A stretch of DNA of 64,000 nucleotides. It comes from CADEED01 sp963842515 (GTDB lineage Bacteria; Pseudomonadota; Gammaproteobacteria; Steroidobacterales; Steroidobacteraceae). This document shows positions 55,384 to 64,000 of this stretch, in pieces (the first letter of the stretch is position 1; each line of letters opens with the position of its first letter). Position numbers and translations under genes: made by a program. The DNA lies in NCBI GenBank assembly GCA_963842515.1, contig CAWJGO010000002.1, positions 496,001 through 560,000 of the forward strand. Reading direction: 5' to 3'. The notes under the pieces were generated by a model. It was not told the DNA's origin and ran no database searches. It saw nothing but the letters and a program-made list of their open reading frames with translations.

Positions 55384-56438
55384 GAGAGCGAGGTGACCAC
55401 CGCGTCGCCCATGCGCCGAGTCGACATTGCCGGCCGGCCGTGCTCGGCGATGTCGGCCGTCCGCGCGCCATTGGCGATACAACGATCGACCGCCTGTTCG
55501 ACGGTCGCGGCTTCGCGCTCGAGGCCGAGCGAGTGACGCAGCAGCAACGCGACACTCAGGATGGTGCCGATGGGATTGGCAATGCCCTTGCCGGCGATGT
55601 CGGGAGCAGAGCCGTGAATCGGTTCGTACAGTCCACGCCTGCCATCGCCGATCGATGCGGACGGGAGCACGCCGAGCGAGCTTGCCAGCATGGCGCCTTC
55701 GTCGGTCAGGATGTCCCCGAACATGTTCTCGGTGAGCATGACGTCGAAGTCACGGGGACGCTTGAGCAGGTGCATGGCGGCGGAATCGACCAGCATGTGT
55801 TCGAGTTCGACCTCGGGAAATTCGGAGTGAACGACGTGCGAGGCGATCTCGCGCCACAGGCGCGAGGTTTCGAGCACGTTGGATTTATCGATGGAGACGA
55901 TCTTCTTGCGGCGCTGCATTGCCAGCCGGCCCGCGACCCGCGTGATGCGCTCGATTTCACTGGCGGAATAGCTGCACAGATCGGTGGCCAGCGTCGGCGT
56001 GCGTGTCTTGGCGCCGAAATAGATGCCGCCGGTGAGCTCGCGCACGAACACCAGGTCGACGCCGTCGAGAATCTCGGGCTTGAGCACCGACGCATCGCGC
56101 AGCGCAGGGTGCAGCTTGATGGGCCGCAGATTGGCGTATACGCCGAGCTCGCGACGCAGACGCAACAGGCCCTGCTCGGGCCGAATGGCGGCGGATGGCG
56201 CCCATTTCGGTCCACCGATGGCACCTAACAACACGGCATCCGCGGCAAGACACAGTTCGAGCGTGGGTTGCGGCAGGGGATCGCCGGCGAGATCGATGGC
56301 AATGCCGCCAAAGGGCGCTTCGTCGAGCTGGAATTCGTGGCCGAAGCGCTTGCCGATCTGTTCGAGGACGCGCACCCCTTCAGCGACGACTTCGGGGCCA
56401 ATGCCATCGCCGGGGATGACTGCGATTTTTGCTTTCAC
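55380..56438 (-). CDS. leuB: 3-isopropylmalate dehydrogenase
   Basis: A 352-residue NAD-dependent beta-decarboxylating dehydrogenase. KIAVIPGDGIGPEVVAEGVRVLEQ at the N-terminus, LLGAIGGPKW, FVRELTGGIYFG, SIDKSNVLETSRLWRE, MLTENMFGDILTDEGA (metal Asp), and EPIHGSAPDIAGKGIANP. Starts with GTG (56436-56438), since the nearest conserved residue is Val-Lys-Ala-Lys; an in-frame ATG further up overlaps leuD. Spacing to leuD is 10 nt. Confidence 0.95.
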   Translation of the reverse strand: MKAKIAVIPGDGIGPEVVAEGVRVLEQIGKRFGHEFQLDEAPFGGIAIDLAGDPLPQPTLELCLAADAVLLGAIGGPKWAPSAAIRPEQGLLRLRRELGVYANLRPIKLHPALRDASVLKPEILDGVDLVFVRELTGGIYFGAKTRTPTLATDLCSYSASEIERITRVAGRLAMQRRKKIVSIDKSNVLETSRLWREIASHVVHSEFPEVELEHMLVDSAAMHLLKRPRDFDVMLTENMFGDILTDEGAMLASSLGVLPSASIGDGRRGLYEPIHGSAPDIAGKGIANPIGTILSVALLLRHSLGLEREAATVEQAVDRCIANGARTADIAEHGRPAMSTRRMGDAVVTSLS

Positions 56439-56448
56439 TTCCTGGCCT

Positions 56449-57024
56449 TCATCGGTGCGCCTGTTCGTACGCTGAGATGGCCTCGTTCTGCGCCAGCAGG
56501 AAGCCGAGCTCATCGATTCCGTTCAGCAGGCAGTAACGTGAGAAACCTTCGAGCGGAAACTTCACCACCGTGCCGTCGGACAGCGTCAGCGTGGTGTCCT
56601 CGACATCGATCGAAACCTCCGCGCCGGCATTTGCCAGCAACCAGGCGTGGGTTCCGTCATCGACGACCACCGGGAGCAGGCTGTTCTTGAGGCAGTTGGT
56701 GCGGAAGATGTCGGCAAACTCGGTGCTGATGACGGCCTGGAAGCCGAAATCCATCAATGCCCAGGGTGCATGCTCGCGCGAAGAGCCACAGCCGATGTTG
56801 CGACCGGCCACCAGGATCGCCGCGCCCCTGGCCTCCGGTCGATTCAAGATGAAGTCGGCCTTCGGGTTGCCGGCAGCGTCATAGCGCCAGTCGGCGAACA
56901 GGTGTTTGCCGAAACCGGCTTTCGAAGTCGAGGTGAGAAACCTCGCCGGGATGATCTGGTCGGTGTCGATGTTGGTCGCGGGTAAGGCAACGGTTCGGGA
57001 GCGAATCTGTTTTACGCCAGGCAT
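56449..57024 (-). CDS. leuD: 3-isopropylmalate dehydratase small subunit
   Basis: A 191-residue swivelling domain of isopropylmalate isomerase: VALPATNIDTDQIIPARFL, ILVAGRNIGCGSSREHAPWAL, and GFQAVISTEFADIFRTNCLKNSLLPV. Works as a heterodimer with LeuC. ATG 57024 is 5 nt after the leuC stop; the ribosome-binding site is weak, so coupling is probable. Confidence 0.96.
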   Translation of the reverse strand: MPGVKQIRSRTVALPATNIDTDQIIPARFLTSTSKAGFGKHLFADWRYDAAGNPKADFILNRPEARGAAILVAGRNIGCGSSREHAPWALMDFGFQAVISTEFADIFRTNCLKNSLLPVVVDDGTHAWLLANAGAEVSIDVEDTTLTLSDGTVVKFPLEGFSRYCLLNGIDELGFLLAQNEAISAYEQAHR

Positions 57025-57029
57025 GTTTG

Positions 57030-58436
57030 TTAGTTCGGAAATTCCCGCGGATCGGTCACTCGCCCGCGGATGGCCGAAGCGGCCGCGGTTTCGGGACTGG
57101 CGAGCAGGGTGCGAGCACCCACGCCCTGGCGTCCCTCGAAGTTGCGATTGCTGGTGCTGATGGAATAGTGCCCGGCGGGCACCACGTCGCCGTTCATGCC
57201 GAGGCACATCGAACAACCGCTCTCGCGCCACTCGGCACCGGCAGCCAGGAACACCTGGTCGAGCCCCTCGGCCTCGGCAGCGCGCTTGACGGACTGTGAA
57301 CCGGGAACGACCAGCATCTTCACGCCTTGCGCCAGCTTGTGGCCGCGCAGGACGCGCGCGGCGTTGCGCAGGTCCGAAAGACGGCCGTTGGTGCAGCTGC
57401 CGACGAACACGTTGTTCACCGGAACATTGGTGATGAGCTCGCCGGCCTTGAGACCCATGTACGTGAGTGCCTTCTCGAAGACGGCGTCGCCGTGAGTGGG
57501 CACGGACCCCGTGATGGGCGCCACCATTCCCGGATGGGTTCCGTACGTGACCATGGGCACCAGCGCCGAGGCGTCGATGTCGATCGAGCGATCGAACGTG
57601 GCACCCGCGTCGGTGGGGAGCTTGCTCCAACGCGCCACCGCGGCTTCCCACTCGGCACCCTTGGGTGCGCGCGGGGTTTGCTCCAGGTATTCGAAGGTGG
57701 TGGCGTCTGGCGCGATCATGCCGGCTCGTGCGCCCGCTTCGATGGACATGTTGCAGATGGTCATGCGCTCATCCATCGACAGCGCTTCGATGGCCGGGCC
57801 ACGGTACTCGAGCACATAACCCGTTCCGCCCGACATGCCGATCTTGCCGATGACGGTGAGGATCAAGTCTTTCGCGGTGACGCCGCGCGGCAGCTCGTTG
57901 CGCACGTTGATGGCAAAGGTCTTGGGCCGGCGTTGCAGCAGGCATTGCGTCGCCAGCACGTGTCCGACCTCGGTGGTGCCGATGCCGAAGGCGAGGGCGC
58001 CGAACGCTCCGTGGGTTGAGGTGTGACTGTCGCCGCAAACGATGGTTTTCCCGGGCTGGGTGAGCCCAAGCTCGGGTCCGATGATGTGCACGATGCCGCG
58101 GCGACTGTCCTTGAGGTTGAACAGCTCGACGCCGAACTCCTGCGTATTGATCTCGAGTTGCCTGACCTGCTTCGCCGCCGAGTCCACCGCGATGGGTACG
58201 CCGCCGAACACCTGTTCGGTGCGCGTGGGAGTGGAGTGATCCATGGTCGCGAGCGTGAGATCGGGCCGTCGCAATTTGAGGCCGCGACTGCGCAGTTCTG
58301 TGTAGGCCTGCGGCGTGGTGACCTCGTGCGTCAGGTGCAGGTCGATGAACAGGACGGCGGGTGTATCGGCAGTCTCGGGCACCACCACGTGGTCGTCCCA
58401 GACTTTTTCGAACATGGTCTTTGGCAGCGTGCTCAT
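57030..58436 (-). CDS. leuC: 3-isopropylmalate dehydratase large subunit
   Basis: A 468-residue 4Fe-4S aconitase-family subunit. FIDLHLTHEVTTPQA, VCGDSHTSTHGAFGALAFGIGTTEV, NVFVGSCTNGRLSDLRNAA (first cluster Cys), and SGCSMCLGMNGD (the other two) are intact. First gene after the REP-like hairpin that separates it from ilvE. Confidence 0.97.
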   Translation of the reverse strand: MSTLPKTMFEKVWDDHVVVPETADTPAVLFIDLHLTHEVTTPQAYTELRSRGLKLRRPDLTLATMDHSTPTRTEQVFGGVPIAVDSAAKQVRQLEINTQEFGVELFNLKDSRRGIVHIIGPELGLTQPGKTIVCGDSHTSTHGAFGALAFGIGTTEVGHVLATQCLLQRRPKTFAINVRNELPRGVTAKDLILTVIGKIGMSGGTGYVLEYRGPAIEALSMDERMTICNMSIEAGARAGMIAPDATTFEYLEQTPRAPKGAEWEAAVARWSKLPTDAGATFDRSIDIDASALVPMVTYGTHPGMVAPITGSVPTHGDAVFEKALTYMGLKAGELITNVPVNNVFVGSCTNGRLSDLRNAARVLRGHKLAQGVKMLVVPGSQSVKRAAEAEGLDQVFLAAGAEWRESGCSMCLGMNGDVVPAGHYSISTSNRNFEGRQGVGARTLLASPETAAASAIRGRVTDPREFPN

Positions 58437-58452
58437 TCAGGTTCCGGAGAAT

Positions 58453-58497
58453 GGGGACAGGCACCATTTCCGCAGGGCGAAAATGGAGCCTGTCTCC
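58453..58497. repeat. REP-like inverted repeat between ilvE and leuC
   Basis: Arms of 21 nt: 58453-58473 (GGGGACAGGCACCATTTCCGC is 21 long; core GGGGACAGGCACCATTTC) and 58477-58497, loop AGG. The arms match at 18 of 21 positions. This GGACAGGCACCATTTTCGC family is a dispersed intergenic palindrome in gammaproteobacteria. In the mRNA it would form a very stable hairpin inside the operon. Confidence 0.7.
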
Positions 58498-58523
58498 TAA
58501 CTAATTGACGTCGCGGCCGGCGC

Positions 58524-59480
58524 TTACCCAACGACGGCGGCCCGCGGGGCGTTCATGTCGACGTAGTCTAGCCACCCGTGTTTGTCGTCCGCCTTGCCTT
58601 GCACGAGCGCGAAGTAGGCCTGTTGCAACTTCGCCGTGATCGGGCCGCGCTTGCCATTGCCGATCTGGATCGCGTCGACGGAGCGAATGGGCGCGACTTC
58701 GGTTGCGGTGCCGGTGAAGAACAGTTCGTCGGCGATGTACAGCAACTCGCGCGGCACGGCCATCTCGCGTACCTCGATGCCGAACTCTTTCGCGAGTGTG
58801 ATGACGGTGTGCCGCGTGAGGCCGCCGAGCAGCGAATGCGCGAGGCCGGGCGTGTACAGCACGCCATCCTTGACGATGAACAGGTTTTCACCGGCGCCTT
58901 CGCTCACAGTGCCGTCGGAGGAGAGGCCGATGCCTTCGACGAACCCCAGACGCTTCGCTTCGAGACCGATGAGCTGGCTCGACAGATAGTTGCCGCCGGC
59001 CTTGGCCATCGCCGGAATCGTGTTAGGCGCCACGCGTTGCCAGGAGGACACGCACACATCGACGCCTTCGTCTTCGGCGGCGCCGAGGTACTTGCCCCAT
59101 TCCCAACCGGCGATCGCAACCTCGATGGGCGGGTCGATTTTCGGCACGACGCCGGCCTCGCCGTACCCGCGAAACGCAACCGGGCGCAGGTACGCGCCAC
59201 GGGCCAACCCATTCTGCGAGATGACCTCGCGGCAGGCGTGATTGAGCTGCTCTTCGGTGTACGGAATGTTGATGCGGTAGATCTTCGCGGAGTCGAACAA
59301 CCGGTGCGTGTGATCCTTCAGCCGGAAGATGGCGGGGCCGCGCGGTGTCTCGTAGGCGCGCACGCCTTCGAACACCGACGAACCATAGTGCAGGGCGTGC
59401 GTGAGCACGTGCACCGTCGCCTTTTCCCAAGGGACCAGCTTGCCGTTGAACCAGATGTATTTCGTTGCGGGTATGGGCAT
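58524..59480 (-). CDS. ilvE: Branched-chain amino-acid aminotransferase
   Basis: A 318-residue fold-IV PLP aminotransferase: YIWFNGKLVPWEKATVHVLTHALHYGSSVFEGVRAY, AYLRPVAFRGYGEAG, and PAMAKAGGNYLSSQLIGLEAKR with the PLP Lys. VSEGAGENLFIV and LLGGLTRHTVITLA follow. It makes Leu, Ile and Val from their keto acids. 20 nt from leuA. Confidence 0.96.
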   Translation of the reverse strand: MPIPATKYIWFNGKLVPWEKATVHVLTHALHYGSSVFEGVRAYETPRGPAIFRLKDHTHRLFDSAKIYRINIPYTEEQLNHACREVISQNGLARGAYLRPVAFRGYGEAGVVPKIDPPIEVAIAGWEWGKYLGAAEDEGVDVCVSSWQRVAPNTIPAMAKAGGNYLSSQLIGLEAKRLGFVEGIGLSSDGTVSEGAGENLFIVKDGVLYTPGLAHSLLGGLTRHTVITLAKEFGIEVREMAVPRELLYIADELFFTGTATEVAPIRSVDAIQIGNGKRGPITAKLQQAYFALVQGKADDKHGWLDYVDMNAPRAAVVG

Positions 59481-59500
59481 GACAAGAACTCCGTAAACCT

Positions 59501-61081
<1,581 letters not shown>

Positions 61082-61114
61082 GGGGTTTACCTCGCGCTTG
61101 TTGCGACTGGTTTG

Positions 61115-62113
61115 TCAGCCGCGACCTTGTTCCAGCCACGGCATGCGGGCGCGCAGCTGCGCGCCGACCTTCTCGAGCTGGTGATCGAGATCGGCCTGCA
61201 TGAGCGCGTTGTAGTTCTTGCGGCCGCTGGCGTTCTCCTCGATCCACTGCTTGGCGAATTTGCCTTTCTGGATTTCCTTGAGGATCTTGTTCATTTCTTT
61301 CTTCGTCTTGTCGTTGACGATGCGCGGGCCGCGCGTCAGGTCACCGTACTTGGCGGTGTCGGAGATGAACTTGTGCATCTTCGTGAGACCGCCTTCGTGC
61401 AGCAGGTCGACGATGAGCTTCAGCTCGTGCAGGCACTCGTAGTAAGCAACCTCGGGTTGATAGCCGGCTTCCACCAGCGTTTCGAACCCCTTGAGTACCA
61501 GATCGCTGGTACCGCCGCAGAGCACGGCCTGCTCGCCGAACAGATCCGTCTCAGTCTCTTCCGCGAACGTGGTCTCGAGGACGCCGCCGCGCGTGCCGCC
61601 GATGCCGTGACCGTAGGCCAGCGCCTTGGCGAAGGCGTTGCCAGTGGCATCCTGGTACACCGCGATCAGCGACGGGACGCCGCGCCCCTGCTGGTACTGG
61701 CGGCGCACGAGATCGCCGGGCCCCTTGGGCGCGATCAGCGACACATCCAGATCCTTGCGCGGCTTGATCTGCTTGAAGTGGATGTTGAATCCATGCGCGA
61801 AGAGCAGCGTGGTGCCCTTCTTGAGCGAGCCTTCGACCGCGTAGTAGAGGTCTCGCTGCGCGAGGTCCGGAACCAGCATGGCGACGAGATCGGCATCCTT
61901 GGCGGCATCGGCGGGCTCGGCGACTTTCAGGCCGTCCTTCTTGGCCTTCTTCCAGCTGGCGCCATTCTTGCGCACGCCCACGACCACGTCGTGACCGCTG
62001 TCCTTGAGGTTGAGCGCGTGCGCGCGTCCCTGGCTGCCGTAGCCCAGGATGGCGATCCGGGCTTTCTTGAGCGCCTTCTTGTCTACGTCTTTGCCCGAGT
62101 ACAACTTCGTCAT
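61115..62113 (-). CDS. ilvC: Ketol-acid reductoisomerase, class I
   Basis: A 332-residue NADPH enzyme of Ile/Val synthesis. ARIAILGYGSQGRAHALNLKDSG (nucleotide loop), LLFAHGFNIHF, LIAPKGPGDLVRRQYQQGRGVPSLIAVYQD, GTRGGVLETTFAEETETDLFGEQAVLCGG with the metal Asp/Glu, and one C-terminal knotted domain (class I length). ATG 62113 has GGAG 6 nt upstream; longer in-frame forms would start inside the attenuator region. First structural gene after the attenuator. Acetolactate synthase genes are not in this cluster. Confidence 0.96.
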   Translation of the reverse strand: MTKLYSGKDVDKKALKKARIAILGYGSQGRAHALNLKDSGHDVVVGVRKNGASWKKAKKDGLKVAEPADAAKDADLVAMLVPDLAQRDLYYAVEGSLKKGTTLLFAHGFNIHFKQIKPRKDLDVSLIAPKGPGDLVRRQYQQGRGVPSLIAVYQDATGNAFAKALAYGHGIGGTRGGVLETTFAEETETDLFGEQAVLCGGTSDLVLKGFETLVEAGYQPEVAYYECLHELKLIVDLLHEGGLTKMHKFISDTAKYGDLTRGPRIVNDKTKKEMNKILKEIQKGKFAKQWIEENASGRKNYNALMQADLDHQLEKVGAQLRARMPWLEQGRG

Positions 62114-62148
62114 TGTCAGCTCCATGTATCTTTCACAACGATCATAAG

Positions 62149-62189
62149 AAAAACCCCGCATCGGCTTTGGGGCCGGTGCGGGGTTTTTT
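62149..62189 (-). terminator. Attenuator terminator of the ilvC-leu operon
   Basis: Minus strand: GCACCGGC / GCCGATGC with extended AACCCC/GGGGTT sides, loop CCCAAA, then TTTTTC. It lies 36 nt before the ilvC ATG, so it is an attenuator and not the end of another gene. Its upstream arm (62173-62182) is perfectly complementary over 10 nt to an earlier segment (62231-62240), giving an antiterminator. Confidence 0.85.
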
Positions 62190-62218
62190 AGGTGTTTGCT
62201 TGTCCGTGTTTTAGCGCG

Positions 62219-62344
62219 TCAAGCAGGCGTCCCGCACCGGCTGTTCCCAATAAGGAGCAGCGGGAGGGGAAGACGTACGACGTCGCCGAACGCGTTTGCC
62301 GCGCTCTCCAAAACTACGTCGAACTTCGAGGTCTGGGCCTGCAT
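62219..62344 (-). CDS. ilv-leu operon leader peptide
   Basis: A 41-codon frame starting at ATG 62344 (minus strand) and ending with TGA at 62219. Residues 22-32 read VVRLPLPLLLI: five Leu, two Val and one Ile in eleven codons, immediately before the attenuator hairpins. This is the expected control region of a leucine/valine/isoleucine attenuation leader. Slow translation there would cover the first hairpin strand (62258-62263), free the 62231-62240 segment to pair with 62173-62182 and prevent termination. A promoter (TTGACA-18-TGCTAT) places the RNA start a few bases before the ATG. Too short for normal gene calling. Confidence 0.8.
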   Translation of the reverse strand: MQAQTSKFDVVLESAANAFGDVVRLPLPLLLIGNSRCGTPA

Positions 62345-62356
62345 ACAATGCGCGCG

Positions 62357-62386
62357 ATAGCACCACAGGTGTTCCGCCCTTGTCAA
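62357..62386 (-). promoter_or_regulatory. Sigma-70-type promoter of the ilv-leu operon
   Basis: Minus strand TTGACA (62386-62381), 18-nt spacer, TGCTAT (62362-62357). The start point would be near 62350, just in front of the leader peptide ATG. Confidence 0.6.
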
Positions 62387-62464
62387 TCAAGAAGCGTGCC
62401 GCGGAGCACGGTGAATCAACATGTTTGACCCCGTTGTTTGTTGTATTTGGCTTAAACTTTTTCC

Positions 62465-63862
62465 GTGAGCTCCCACCTCCTCAGCGAAACAGAAAGCTCG
62501 GGCGCGCGGCCCGTCTGGCTGGTCAGCGAACAGGGGCTTGCGCCCTGGTTGGAGATGCAGACGCCGGCGGTGCGTTCCTGGGCGAAGGCACAGGGATTTT
62601 CCGCCGAGAAGCAGAAGATTCTCATCGTTCCCACCGCCACCGGCGATGGCATCGCGGGAGCCGCGCTGGGGCTTGGAGCCGTCGCCGACCTGAGTGAGCC
62701 CACGCTCTGGGTATCGGCCGGTTTGCCAGATCGCTTACCCCCGGGGCGGTATCGGTTCGCCGGAACGTTCAGCGTGGTTGGCGCAACGCAGCTGACGCTC
62801 GGGTGGGAATACGGCTCATATCGCTTCACGCGTTATCGCAAGACCGCCACCGAAGTACCTGCGCTCGTCGCCCCGGCCGGAACCGATCTCGAATACGTAC
62901 GCCTCGCGAGCGAGGCGCTCGGGGAAGCCCGCGACCTCATCAACACGCCGGCCAACGACCTGGGGCCAGCCGAGCTCGGCGAAGCCGTGCAACGTCTCGC
63001 AATGCAGCACGAAGCCGAATGCCGGATCATCGTCGGCGAGGATCTGCTGCGGCAGAACTATCCACTCATTTATGAGGTGGGCAAAGGCAGCGCGCGTGAG
63101 CCGCGACTCATCGACATGCGGTGGGGCAAGCGGAGCAATCCACTCGTCACATTGGTGGGCAAGGGCGTGTGTTTCGACACTGGCGGCCTCGACATCAAGC
63201 CCTCGAGTGGCATGCTGCTCATGAAGAAGGACATGGGCGGCGCGGCACTGGTGCTCGCGCTGGCGCGCATGCTCATGGGAGCCGATGCCCCTGTGCAGCT
63301 GCGACTGCTGATTCCCGCGGTCGAGAATTCGGTCTCGGGTCGCTCGTTCCGTCCGGGTGACGTGCTGCGCTCGCGTCAGGGCCTGACCGTGGAGATCGGC
63401 AACACCGATGCCGAAGGAAGGCTGGTGCTCGCGGATGCGCTCGCCGAAGCAGATCGCGAACAGCCTTCCTTGTTAGTCGATCTGGCGACCCTCACGGGAG
63501 CGGCGCGGGTGGCGCTGGGGCCGGAGCTTCCCGCTATCTCTTCGACGCCGCCGGAACTGGCCGAGCAGCTGCGGCAAGTGGGTGAGCGCGAGGCGGACCC
63601 CATGTGGACGATGCCGCTGTGGCCGGGCTACGAGGAAGACCTCGCCAGCCGCATCGCCGACCTTAATAATGTGTCGAGTACGCAGTTCGCCGGCTCGATC
63701 ATTGGTGCGCTATTCCTGAAACGCTTCGTCACGCGCACGCGCAACTGGCTGCACGGTGACGTGTACGCCTGGAATCCGAAAGAACGGCCGGGCAGGCCGC
63801 TAGGAGCAGATCCCCACACCGTTCGAGCGCTCTACCGGTTGATCCGGCAGCGCTTTGGTTGA
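62465..63862 (+). CDS. M17 leucyl aminopeptidase family protein
   Basis: A 465-residue member of the peptidase M17 family. C-terminal catalytic domain: VGKGVCFDTGGLDIKPSSGM (metal Lys/Asp region), KKDMGGAALVLA, and the signature NTDAEGRLVLADAL with Asp/Glu ligands and catalytic Arg. LEYVRLASEALGEARDLINTPANDLGP marks the domain junction. The N-terminal domain is divergent from PepA, as in the second M17 paralogue of many gammaproteobacteria. GTG start at 62465 has no Shine-Dalgarno; a TTAAAC box (62452-62457) about 8 nt upstream hints at a leaderless mRNA. Confidence 0.92.
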   Translation: MSSHLLSETESSGARPVWLVSEQGLAPWLEMQTPAVRSWAKAQGFSAEKQKILIVPTATGDGIAGAALGLGAVADLSEPTLWVSAGLPDRLPPGRYRFAGTFSVVGATQLTLGWEYGSYRFTRYRKTATEVPALVAPAGTDLEYVRLASEALGEARDLINTPANDLGPAELGEAVQRLAMQHEAECRIIVGEDLLRQNYPLIYEVGKGSAREPRLIDMRWGKRSNPLVTLVGKGVCFDTGGLDIKPSSGMLLMKKDMGGAALVLALARMLMGADAPVQLRLLIPAVENSVSGRSFRPGDVLRSRQGLTVEIGNTDAEGRLVLADALAEADREQPSLLVDLATLTGAARVALGPELPAISSTPPELAEQLRQVGEREADPMWTMPLWPGYEEDLASRIADLNNVSSTQFAGSIIGALFLKRFVTRTRNWLHGDVYAWNPKERPGRPLGADPHTVRALYRLIRQRFG

Positions 63863-63872
63863 GGGAGGGTTG

Positions 63873-64000
63873 ATGGGCGACCGGGGCAGGCCGGCGGAGT
63901 CGCTGACCGCGGAGGCAGCGTTCCGGCGCGAGATCGCGCCCTGGGCCTTGTTAGGCCTGACGCTCGGCCTCGTGGAAGGCGCTACCGCCGCGGTGCTCAT
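63873..64000 (+). CDS. MFS transporter, N-terminal fragment (continues past window)
   Basis: The first ~42 codons of a gene running off the end. ATG 63873 follows GAGGGAGGG. A short polar start leads into a first membrane helix IAPWALLGLTLGLVEGATAAVL, typical of a group of MFS permeases. It starts 10 nt after the aminopeptidase stop, so the two are probably one operon. The octamer TTGTTAGG occurs in it at 63948. Confidence 0.6.
   Translation, partial: MGDRGRPAESLTAEAAFRREIAPWALLGLTLGLVEGATAAVL

Overview
The window is a stretch of high-GC gammaproteobacterial chromosome, most like Xanthomonadales/Nevskiales (Steroidobacteraceae-type) bacteria. I infer this from the fused aspartate kinase/diaminopimelate decarboxylase, the his operon led by a YerC/TrpR-like repressor, the SAM-I riboswitch before metX-metB, the xyl-box-like operator, and a large TonB-dependent receptor with flavin-dependent halogenases inside a sugar locus. 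Species cannot be named from sequence alone. No tRNA, rRNA, CRISPR, IS element or prophage was seen.

Layout: 0-2.3 kb, the end of an NAD-dependent formate dehydrogenase operon (alpha C-terminus, FdsD), a cupin and a MetF homologue (C1 metabolism). 2.3-9.4 kb, a small XRE regulator, then a carbohydrate cluster: GH172, aldo/keto reductase, DUF2264, xylulokinase, xylose isomerase; a xyl-box-like palindrome precedes xylB. 9.5-30.4 kb, a starch/maltodextrin utilisation island: four GH13 enzymes including a pullulanase lipoprotein, a GH97 alpha-glucosidase, a GPH/MFS sugar transporter, a TonB-dependent receptor, a LacI-family regulator, a TPR protein and two tryptophan-halogenase-like flavoenzymes. 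Seven copies of one palindrome (TGMATACGTATKCA type) mark nearly every promoter and define the regulon. Two of them adjoin structured, terminator-ended stretches without reading frames, which are candidate small RNAs.

30.4-39.9 kb is mixed housekeeping: nuclease, GST, secreted lectin-like protein, glyoxalase-like protein, esterase, apt, L,D-transpeptidase, a frameshifted membrane/spermidine-synthase fusion, SAM hydrolase and a small acidic protein. 40-42.5 kb is lysAC. 42.5-51 kb holds an uncharacterised membrane-anchored protein and a compact minus-strand operon yerC-hisGDCBHAF-hisIE. Its genes mostly overlap by 4 nt, a TrpR-like operator precedes it, and hisF lacks a conventional start codon. 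51-53.5 kb is a SAM-I riboswitch with metX-metB. 53.5-55.4 kb has an FAD monooxygenase and an SDR gene remnant. 55.4-62.4 kb is a minus-strand branched-chain amino-acid cluster ilvC-leuA-ilvE-[REP hairpin]-leuC-leuD-leuB. It is preceded by a complete attenuation leader: a 41-codon peptide with Val/Leu/Ile control codons, mutually exclusive hairpins and a terminator. 62.5-64 kb is an M17 aminopeptidase and the start of an MFS transporter.

The most notable points are the LacI-operator regulon that includes two halogenases and two possible sRNAs, the ilv-leu attenuator, the his repressor/operator pair, the hisF ATT start and a strongly over-represented octamer TTGTTAGG.
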